A DNA stretch of 64,000 nt from assembly GCA_047967505.1 (NCBI GenBank), contig CM106539.1; one strand, 5' to 3'. Shown piece after piece: positions 55,541 through 64,000 of the stretch. The stretch's first letter is position 1; every line of letters starts with the position of its first letter. The notes under the pieces are model-generated. The model saw only the letters and a program-made list of their open reading frames with translations, searched no databases and was not told the origin of the DNA. A program made the position numbers and the translations under genes. Source of the stretch: Dipteris shenzhenensis (lineage: Eukaryota; Polypodiophyta; Polypodiopsida; Gleicheniales).

Positions 55541-57112
55541 TTAGTAGGTGCTATTGACACAATAATGCAGCAATGTGACTTGGCACAACAAATAGAGTAT
55601 ATAACATGTCAGGTATCACATCAAGAGAATAGCCACATCTATCATTGTGGATGGAGGGTGGGCTACAATTTCTTTTTGGTACTTGGTCAAATTTTTGAGA
55701 TACAAAATGACACCACACTGTCAACATATACGGATTTTCATTTCTATGCATTTATAACATGTACCATTCGAGCAATCATTAAGGGCGACATTATGGACCC
55801 TCCCACAAGGCAAATAGATAATGGCTCAGAGGAGTGCAAAATGAATGCCATCAAAAAGTCAAAGGGGATAGAAGACCTCAACTCTACAAACATGGCTTCA
55901 TTGGAAGAATTGGGAAGCTCTTTTAATGTTAGGGTTATGATTCAACATAGACCTCAGTATCTTGAATTTGGGGGAGAGGAGATTTCAATCCTCTCTAGAG
56001 CTTCAAATGAGGTCAATAACAACGTTATGATGGCCATTCTCAGGTTTGATACAAACTTTTTCTCTGCTTGATAATTCAATATTTTGATTAAATCTAATAA
56101 GCTAATATTCATTTATTTGTTGGTGCAGTATAGTTATCTCACGATTTGGTAAAGCCGTACAAAACCGTGTGTATATGTTGGATTCCCTCCTTTCTCCTAT
56201 ACTTAGTGATAGCAGAAAGACAATAGCCGATGTTTGTAAATGGTTACAGCCTTTACATTTACATGGCGTGCGAGTCCTATTTATGGCATATCAAGAGATG
56301 TAAGTATCATGGCAACCTTTATTTTCATCTTATACTGGCAACATTGTGTTAAATAATAATGGTTCTTAATGATTTGTGTAGGGAACATTGGAGTCTGGTG
56401 GTTTGGAACCTTGAAGACAACTATTGTTGGTTTGTTAACTCGATTGCAGGCTTTCATGGCTCAGTGCAAATGTAAGTATTCTATTAATCTATTGTTACTT
56501 CTATATTATGTACCTTATGTAATAGACACACTAAGTTTTTTTAATATGTCATGATGAGTAGGTCGATTGAGAAGTTGGTATCTACTATCAGAGAAATAGG
56601 ACAGTATAAAGACTCGGTAGACTTCCAAAAGCATTTAGTAGTAGAGCAGGAAGATGGGCATAGTTGAGGGTGGAGAGTTGCCTACAACTGCATGTTGATT
56701 TTCAAAGAAATTTTCTCACTTAAGCCACAGATCTCATCGGAAGACTCTTTGGAGCTCAAATATTCAGAGGAGGATATACAATTGTTTAGGGCTAAAATCA
56801 TTCGAGACCTAATTGCTGCCATTAGAATACAACGTGCAACTGAAGCAATATCAAAGCTTGCATTTAAGGAAGAGGAGACTGAGTCTACTGTGAAAGCACT
56901 GCACATTACAGAAGAAGTAGAGACTCAGTGTACACCTACAACACCACAGCCTCCATTGGAAGCATCAGAAGAGTTGCCACAGCCTCCACTTGCATTTAAG
57001 GAAGAGGATACTGAGTCTACTCCGAAAGCACTACATACTACAGAAGAAGTAGAGACTAAGTGTACATCTAGAGCACCACAGCCTCCATTGGAAGCATCAG
57101 AAGAGTTGCCAT
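55541..57112 (+). pseudogene. Ulp1 modules 2 (end) and 3, right copy
   Basis: Module 2's HQENSHIYHCGWRVGYN and its trailing exon are open here (RPQYLEFG, CAG intact). Module 3 has VYMLDSLLSPILSDS, then EHWSLVVWNLED and VNSI. At the catalytic Cys the codon is TGA (56665-56667) instead of TGT of the left copy, so the protease is dead. The 44-residue tail repeats follow to a TAG at about 57110. Confidence 0.82.
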
Positions 57113-57823
57113 AGTCTCCACTAGAAGCATCATAAGAGTTGTGATGCATGTATGATGTTGTGTTTGTATATATGCATGAGGAGCATATTCTCATGATGTT
57201 GTTTACTCCATGAATATTATGGTTGACATTTATTTGTTGCAATGTATGAATCATGATGTAGTTTTTGTTGATTATACACCAATTTCTGACTTATCACTTA
57301 AGTGGCATTTAGTCATAATATTTACATATTTATTTCATGCACACAATTTCATGATATGAATGTGTGATGATGTGATTATTAGGAAATATAACCTTCTGTG
57401 ATGAGAATTTTGATATGAATATGTAATGATGTAATATTTGTAATATATTTCATGGCAAAGTATCAATTCCCAATGCTCCACTCACTTAAAGTACATCATT
57501 CCCAATGCTCTGCAAAATTTTATTCAGTTGGACAGTCTCCACTCACTTAAAGTAGAGCATTTCCAATGCTTCTCTCACTTTATTCCAACCCTTATCCTTG
57601 TCATAGCGAACACATCGTGCCTTAGTGCACTTGTAATCTTCCATCGTAGTCCTTCCACAAACAATCTCTTATTTCTTACATCCTAGTCCTTCTGATTAAC
57701 TTGTATTCATCTTTCACTTTACATCTTCCCTCACTTTCTATCACTCTTGAAGGAGGGGCAGCTCACTGTGCATCCCTCGCTATTGCTCCCTCACTCTCCT
57801 TCTCCCACTTTCCCTCTAAGACA

Positions 57824-58280
57824 ATGACTAGTTACTACCCGACTTCATTTACTGAACACAAATTCTATCTTAGATCTCTTTTGTATGGACCAATGAAGGG
57901 AAAATCATTTGAGGAGGATATGTTACGCACATGGCTACTTGATTTGAACGTAGTAGAAGAGGTGAATGTCCTTATCTTTCTTTTTCGCTTCTTTTAATCA
58001 CATACTTCTTATGCGAATGAGCTAAATTTTTGTACAAGATATGGCGGTAGCTAGAAGCTATATTGAAAAAAATGGTGAAGATGAGGAAAGCCAAGAGAGA
58101 AAAGAAGAGTTGTTGAATGCTTACAAGTCGGCGGAAGATTCGAAACAAGTTGTGAGGAGAGTCTATGAGGAGATTTGCAATGCCAGCCCTGGTTACACAT
58201 GGCCTGCAAGTTTAAAGTCTACTTGTTTTCATGAAGCCAATGCCATAGTAGGCACTTTCGAGGACATATGCTCTCTTTAA
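57824..58280 (+). pseudogene. Small two-exon gene of element A, right copy
   Basis: Exon 1 (57824-57961, 46 codons) begins MTSYYPTSF. Exon 2 starts after the acceptor at 58038. In the frame set by exon 1 the third/fourth codons read TGG CGG TAG where the left copy has TGG, and one A is missing from the following A-run, so two lesions separate the exons. The rest, ESQERKEELLNAYK with VRRVYEEICNASPGYTW, extends to a stop at 58280 and shows the full C-terminus lost in the left copy. Function unknown. Confidence 0.6.
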
Positions 58281-58843
58281 TGACTTAATAGTCAAGTGAT
58301 GGAAATTTAATTCCATAGAAATTTAAAGTAACTGTGAAATTTAATTCCATAGACTTATGTGTTTTCTAAAGTAACTGTAATAGACAAGAAATGAAACTAT
58401 AGTTCCACAAAGACTTTTTAGTTCTCTAATGTAAAGTTGTAATAGACAATAGAGACAAAGATGACATCTTCTGGGCTGAGCTAATGGAAGGTGTTTTTTA
58501 ACACCATATGGCTTTGAGTTATATGATCTACTTCTTGTACAAATGTGTCATGCTTTTTTTTAAATGTACTCTAGTTTTTTAAATGTACGCTAGTTTTTTT
58601 TCTAATTTGATTTTTTAAAATCTTACTTTTTGTCTCTTTTAACAACATGAGGTCCTCTTTTTTTAATGTAATCTAGTTTTAATAACATGTCATGTCATTT
58701 TTTCTAATTTGCTTTTTTAAAATCTTACTTTTTGACTCAAAGTTTTGTTTTATAAGAGCCTCTTTTTTTGAAATGCTTTGTCCAAAATTATCTCACAAAA
58801 CGAATTTGGACAGTGCACTAGTCCAAAATTAATGAAATAGGTG
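58281..58843. other. Noncoding end of element A, right copy
   Basis: AT-rich; matches 10719-11258 in inverse orientation. No gene seen. Confidence 0.7.
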
Positions 58844-58865
58844 ACAAAATAAAAGTAGTCATCAA

Positions 58866-59555
58866 AAAAAGTAACAAAATAATAATAGCCTCCAATAGAT
58901 GCAGCTTTAGTAGTCCACACATCAGAGTGGATTAATTCCAATGGCCTCTTACTCTCTTGAACATGTCTAGGAAATGGTTTCCTTGCCTGTTTTCCAAATT
59001 GACAGGCTTCACATACCTTATGCATCGCATCCAACATAAACATCCTGCCCTTCTTCTTCCCTTTTGCTATCAAGCGACCTTTATTTTTCATATCCTCAAC
59101 AAAGCATCCATGAGGATTAAATCTAACCTGCAAGCCCTGCTCAACCATTTGACCAATAGAAACCAGGTTCTTGGTGATATTCGGGACATGAAATACATCA
59201 GACAGATATTTCTTTTTCCCATCCTACATAGACAAAGGAATTTTACCAATCTGCACAATAGGATGTGCAATATCATCACCAGTCTCCACAAATCCTAGTC
59301 TTTCCATTTTCCTTGCATCCTGCATCCACTCTGCATGACCTGTCATGTGGTTTGACACACCTGAGTCAACATACCATACATCATTGCTCTCTTATGCACT
59401 TGTCACAGAATTGGTCATGTGCTGCACCATAAATAAATGCTCATTTCTATCATCACCCTGTCTACTAGAGGATGCATAATTGCCTTGCTGCAATTTTCCA
59501 TTCATGATGTCATTCTGCTTTTTATAGCAGTCTTCCATATGACTCATTTTACCAC
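58866..59555 (-). pseudogene. Copia protease and pre-integrase/integrase start
   Basis: Reading downward: zinc knuckle CYYCGKMSHMEDC (from 59570), then WYVDSGVSNHMTG with the protease DSG triad, and GLQVRFNPHGCFVEDMKNKG followed directly by MHKVCEACQFGKQARKPFP. The LWHxRLGH half of the HHCC finger is missing, so an internal deletion lies here. The integrase start ELIHSDVWTT and FVTFFDDY ends at the break near 58866. In-frame stops occur (59395, 59225). Confidence 0.88.
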
Positions 59556-60389
59556 AGTAGTAGCATTCAACATTGCTATTTGCATTTTGGCCTCTCTACC
59601 ATCCACCACGACCTCTTTGGCTCCCCCTGCCTCTAAGGTTACCATGTCCTCCTCCATAGGACTAGTTTTCTTGAATTTGCTACATATTCTAATTTCTGCC
59701 ATGGCCTCCAGATTGGCCTGCTCTACCTCTTCCTTTACCTCTTCAAGTATTTGAGTAGAAGACAACTTCTTTTGAAGTTCCTCCTGAAGAAGATGCACCA
59801 CCATTTCTTTGCTCTTCAGAAATTAGAAGAGCAATCAACTCCCCAAAATCAGGAAAATTCTCACGGATGGCAATGGATGTCTGGAACTGTGCATAATCCT
59901 TTCCTAGCCATTCAAGGTCACAAAAACTAAATCATCATCTTCCACTGGTGACCCAATGGAAGCAAGTGCATCTGCAATTTTCTTCACCTTCATGTGGTCG
60001 TCATTGATGCTCATATTTTCTCTCTACACATTATGCAACTCCTACTTGAGTTGCATTTTCTTGGCTTCCATATTTGTGCTATACATTTTTGTTAAAGTAT
60101 CCCACGCCTCCTTTGGCATGCTTGCATCCTGAATATGCACAATCATAGAATCTGAAATACTGATAGATAGCCAGTACATAACATTCATGGCTCTCTCATG
60201 CCAGCCTTTAAATGCCTGCAACTCCTATTGATTGGGAACATTAGGAATAACTGGTTCTTGTTCAGCTCTAGTAATGAACTCCCAATAGCCTTTTCCCTTA
60301 AGGAAATTCGTCATTCTAAACTTCCATGCTAGGAAGTTGTTCTTATCAAAATTTTCAGTGACTATCTGTGAAAGAGCATCAGACACCAT
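59556..60389 (-). pseudogene. Copia Gag
   Basis: Starts MVSDALSQIVTENFDKNNFL and has the Copia Gag order: AWKFRMTNFLKGKGYWEF, WLSISISDSMIVHI, EAWDTLTKMYSTNMEAKKMQ, then FVTLNGLGKDYAQFQTSI with FPDFGELIALLISEEQR. TAG codons at 60225 and elsewhere break it. Confidence 0.88.
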
Positions 60390-60912
60390 TACAAAGCACT
60401 GCAAAAATATTCTGTCACTGCAAAAAAACACAACTTCTGCCTCACAAGGGCAAATCTACAAAACTGACGAAAGTGGTATTTGACCACACAGTCACTTCCT
60501 AGTGACGATTTTGCATGAACAGGCAATAAGAATAATTCTGTCACTACCAATATCTCTGCGCATAGGCATACGATGCAATTTCTGTGGCAACTTTTCACCG
60601 ACCTGTAGAACAGTGGTTGCACAGCAAAAACAGGGCACCTTTTTAAGTGCCTGTCGAAAACTTTCGCGACCAAAATGGGCCCTGAAATGGCCTCGAATCA
60701 AAAAAATAATTTCACCAAGGGCTTTGCCCTTTTTCACAGCATATACTACCCTCTCGCCGCACCACGAAGGGCATCCCAATCACTCTTGCACTTTCCAGCT
60801 GTGCTACCTGCAAAGATTTGCTCCCAAACTCGAAAAAGGAAAGCAACACCGATCCTCTTACCAAGACACCGCGAACTTGGTTTGCTTCCTTGAGCTCCTT
60901 ACCACAAACTGA
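60390..60912 (-). other. Copia leader between primer site and Gag
   Basis: Noncoding 520-bp leader with mixed composition. Short frames in it have no Copia character. Confidence 0.7.
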
Positions 60913-60924
60913 GCTCTGATACCA
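60913..60924 (-). other. Copia primer-binding site (initiator tRNA-Met)
   Basis: The minus strand reads TGGTATCAGAGC directly after the 5' LTR, complementary to the 3' end of plant initiator tRNA-Met, the usual Copia primer. Confidence 0.92.
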
Positions 60925-61280
60925 TGTGAAGAGAGTGGGAGAGAAGTAAGGAGTCTCACTTGTAGCTTTCTCGCATACACAATGGGGGAATACACACAAA
61001 GGTGGAGGCTAAAAACAGTTTTCCTCTTCTTAGTTGTGAAAGCAAAAAGAACTCTCTCTCAGTATAAAACGAATAGGTGAACCCTATATGTGTCTCAAAC
61101 CAAACTCAGCTAACCTAGGTGGCATACTAACTAAGCCATTAACTAGAGTACATAAAGATAGTTGTCATCCAGCTATTATTCATGGGCGGTGTACCAACCG
61201 CATCTGTAGCTAACAAGTCGGTGACATAAATGCACAACGGTCACCCTGGCATATCACGAGTGGAGCTCAATATCTCAACA
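60925..61280 (-). repeat. Copia 5' LTR
   Basis: 356 bp, TGTTGAGATATTG...CTTCACA on the minus strand. Partner of 29-386. Confidence 0.93.
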
Positions 61281-61285
61281 CTTAG
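61281..61285. other. Target-site duplication CTTAG, right
   Basis: Matches 24-28 and completes the 5-bp duplication around the Copia element. Confidence 0.75.
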
Positions 61286-61883
61286 CCCTTAGCTCTACAG
61301 CCTGTCTATAGTTACACAACTCTTGCCTTTACTAGCCTTTTACTTTGGCTTTTTCCATGACTATATAATATTATATATATGGATTTTATATTATATATAT
61401 GTCTTTAATATGGTACACTTATATAAATTGCCCCCCCCTTATTATGCATGGATTCTAGTTCCCTTAATACGTGTTTACATTCTTTATTTTGTTAGTTGTT
61501 TTTTTCTTAAGTTAATACCGTAATTTATGCTCTTCGATGTTCGTTAATTTTTGTATGTAATTTCCTTCAAAGTCTTTAGTTGTATGTTAAGCTATATATA
61601 TATGTCCCTTTTCCTTGTTTTTTATCTACATTAATTAAATACCCTCATATATAAATTTTTCCTTCCTAATGAAGCTTGTTCAATTTCTTTTCATTCCTTA
61701 TTTCCTTAAAGTTGATGCCTTCCTTTCAAAATTTTCATTATATATAATTGGCTATGGTCATATGAATAGTGAAATTTATACTATTGTTGCCTCTAAGTGT
61801 GTTTTTATGAGAAAATTTATATCCTTTTTAATTTTTTTAAAAAAAATTGACATTAGCTCTTTTTATATATACATTTTTTGTAC

Positions 61884-61920
<37 letters not shown>

Positions 61921-64000
61921 CTTACATGATTACATTTATTTATAAAATCTCAATGCTACATGTATATATATATGTATTCTTGTAGATATTTTTAATGATG
62001 GCTTTGACTTTTAATAGGTTTCTTTAAAAGGGCTAATGCTTCATTATTTATGGTTTCCTTCATATGTATATGTATTTAATCATGTATAGTATATTTATAT
62101 ATTTATAGTTTTGGCTCTCTTTAGTCAACCTTTTTGTCAACTATAATTTTATACTTGCTTTGTTTCTTATTTCCCAAAAAATTTTAGCAGTTACGTATAT
62201 TCATGTTTATTTATTTTACATTAAAAGTTGATAAGGTGTTACTCCTAATTCAACTTTTGTCTTAAAAGTGAGGGTGTTGATGACCCCCCTTAGCTCTCCA
62301 TTTGTCTTAATTCTAACCCTTAGATGTGGTGTTTTTGTCCACTCAGTGACCCTTTTTAAATTAAGATTACCTACATATTTACAAACTTGAAATAGGAATT
62401 TTGTAAAATTTGTCTACATATACTCATTTAAAGTTTATTCATTGTTGCTAAATTGCTTTTATTTGTCACTACAAAAAATTGCTTATTTTTTTCAAATGCA
62501 TCATTCAATTACGTTTTTAATTACATTGAATTTCTAAGCAAGAACCATGGTTTTTTTCAATCTACTTTAAATACACATATTTTTGCTTTTTAGCACTCTT
62601 ATTTCTTAGAAACTTTAAACATTGGTTTTAATTTTGCTTGTTAATTGCCATGGGGGAGGATTACCCCCCATTTTTATTGTAGAGTATCCCATGTTGATTA
62701 CCCTCCTATAGATTCTCTTTGTATTTATAGCTTTTAAATTTTTATCTCTCTACTGTAATTTTTAAAATTTCCCTTAATTATCTTTCATTGGAGTGCAGTA
62801 CCCCCAACGTTAATCCAATTATTTGCTTGGCCCTCAATTACCACTCAAGGGACAAGGATTAACCCCCTTCTTTAACTAACATTTTCATGCTTTTCTTCAC
62901 TCTTGGGCATGGATAATCCCCCTTAGGATTTTTTCACTTTATCGAAATTCTTTAGAATGTAAACTCTCGCTTTGTTCTTAAATTCCTTTAGGGCATTTTT
63001 TTATCTTAGAATTCTAAAAGGTTTGTTCATGATCTTTGGTAAAGCGATAACAAGCCAAGGGATACAAGCATTACCTATCTACCCAAATTCAACTTCATTT
63101 TTCTAACAACTGGTTGGTTTGGATGGTGGCGGGTAAGTGGACCCTGACCTCAGAACCTTACAGATTCGACACTTTGTACTAATTCTTTACTCAAGTTTGC
63201 AAATTCAATAGAAATAAAAATTCTATTGCCAATCCTCTTGCTTCATTGCCAAATTTTTGGATTGCAATATTGTTTAAAGTTACTTCAATTTATTTTTCTT
63301 TAAAAAATCATTCCATTGCTTTTTATAATTGTCCAAATAATTGAATTAATTGTATGGTTCATTTATTGATGAGATTATTAAATCCATACACACACACACA
63401 TGCATGCACGCACACACACACACACATACACACGTGTGCGTACATGCACATACACACACACACATAGATGAACATGCACATGCATGTGCATGCATATGTA
63501 CATCAACATGCACACACACACATACACACAAATGTATACCTCCCTAGTTGAATTATTCTTTTATGTACCCCCCATAAAATCTCCCCTTTACACTCTCTTT
63601 TTTACCACCCCACACACCAAGCACACTAATTCTTCAATACCTCCTCTAATCCCTTCTCAACCCATGTACTCATTTTCTCCTTACTCCACTTGTGACTTAA
63701 GATTTTCTTTAATTATCTAAGAATCCATATGGTTGTCTATATTCCTAGGTAAAGCAATAACAAGATGAGGAAAACAAGCATTACCTTTCTACCCAAACGT
63801 AACTATGATGTTCTAACACCTAGTTTGTTTGGATGGTGGTAGGAAAGTGGACATTGACCTTGGAATCTGGACTGCATGAGGATTTGTTATTGCATAATCA
63901 TGCGGGTTAGCAGCAGTGACCTAGAGGGGTGTGTGAGGGTAGGTTAGCCACAAGGTTGATTGTTCATATCTCCAAGTGGTTGTAGTCTTCAACAGCTGCT
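61286..64000. other. AT-rich flank without genes
   Basis: No coding sequence recognised. It holds an (AT)n run at 61887-61918, a (CA)n-rich patch at 63386-63535, C-runs such as TTACCCCCCATTT, and a ~125-bp phrase present twice (about 63037-63165 and 63750-63880) with anchors AACAAG, CAAGCATTACC and TTTGGATGGTGG. Confidence 0.7.

Larger units (their letters stand above)
55541..58843 (+). repeat. Long inverted repeat, right arm (truncated copy of element A)
   Basis: An inverse copy of 10719-13877. It starts inside Ulp1 module 2 (joined to satellite) and ends at the element border AATGAAATAGGTG. It holds the end of module 2, all of module 3, and the small gene. Confidence 0.92.
29..61280 (-). 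mobile_element. Ty1/Copia LTR retrotransposon split by a 56-kb block
   Basis: Both LTRs, a primer-binding site, a polypurine tract and all Copia protein domains except the integrase core are present in minus orientation, in the right order but in two halves (58866-61280 and 29-2640). The pentanucleotide CTTAG stands just outside each LTR (24-28 and 61281-61285), as expected for one insertion. By eye the two LTRs differ at about 20 of 356 positions, mostly transitions, so the element is old. The order gag-protease-integrase-RT-RNase H is that of Copia. That the halves are one element is inferred from the matching duplication and complementary domain content. Confidence 0.85.

Noticed and set aside
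10719-58843. The A/A' arms as terminal inverted repeats of one giant transposon
   Set aside because: The right arm is truncated inside a gene, the left arm continues into the rest of element A, and no target duplication flanks the arms.
63346-63547. Cys/His-rich frames
   Set aside because: Translation of the (CA)n microsatellite.
1-64000. tRNA, rRNA or snoRNA genes
   Set aside because: I looked for cloverleaf A/B boxes and rRNA cores by eye and saw none; only the tRNA-complementary primer site of Copia was found.

Overview
The window is nuclear DNA of a land plant. Plant-specific evidence includes a CYP85-clan cytochrome P450, a DUF538 protein, a relic of plastid ndhB, plant lineages of Copia, Ty3/Gypsy, CACTA and MULE transposons, and GT-AG introns of roughly 80-200 bp. 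The density of tandem Ulp1-type ORFs, satellite and nested elements suggests a large, repeat-rich, perhaps pericentromeric region. A non-flowering lineage (bryophyte, lycophyte, fern) is my guess, not proven.

Layout. A Copia retrotransposon in minus orientation brackets almost everything. Its 3' LTR is at 29-386 and its 5' LTR at 60925-61280, with the same 5-bp duplication (CTTAG) outside both. Its gag/protease/pre-integrase part lies at 58866-60389 and its integrase tail, reverse transcriptase and RNase H at 390-2640. About 56 kb of unrelated DNA separates the halves and the integrase core is missing.

Inside the block, left to right: microsatellites and empty AT-rich DNA (2.7-5.8 kb); a P450 gene with one frameshift (5.9-7.6 kb); a decayed CACTA transposase (8.4-10.7 kb); element 'A', a minus-strand gene with three tandem Ulp1 (C48) protease modules plus a small companion gene (10.7-18.75 kb); an LTR element with two inverted 867-bp LTRs and an RNase H - zinc knuckle - Gag order (18.8-23.6 kb); a 9-kb satellite of ~182-bp monomers arranged mostly as trimers (23.6-32.7 kb); purine-rich DNA; a MULE-like transposase with SWIM finger and three in-frame stops (34.5-37.7 kb); a gene-like island with a CCAAT/TATA promoter, an intact DUF538 gene, a plastid ndhB fragment and eight loopless palindromes (38.4-43.1 kb); a ten-exon gene joining a ParB-like domain to a DNA-methyltransferase-like domain (43.6-47.5 kb); 2 kb of G-rich DNA with repeated dyad cores and 2 kb of (GA)n DNA (48.2-52.8 kb); a gag fragment; the satellite in inverse orientation (54.2-55.5 kb); and a truncated inverted copy of element A (55.5-58.8 kb). 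Beyond the Copia (61.3-64 kb) the DNA is AT-rich with no gene.

Most coding regions are mobile-element proteins in decay, many broken by TAG/TAA/TGA codons one transition from CAG/CAA/CGA, as expected for methylated plant repeats. The DUF538 gene is intact. The ParB-methyltransferase gene needs only one stop explained, and all nine internal introns keep frame. No operon-like functional linkage exists; the links are evolutionary: nested insertion, inverted duplication and possible capture of bacterial-type DNA-modification domains.
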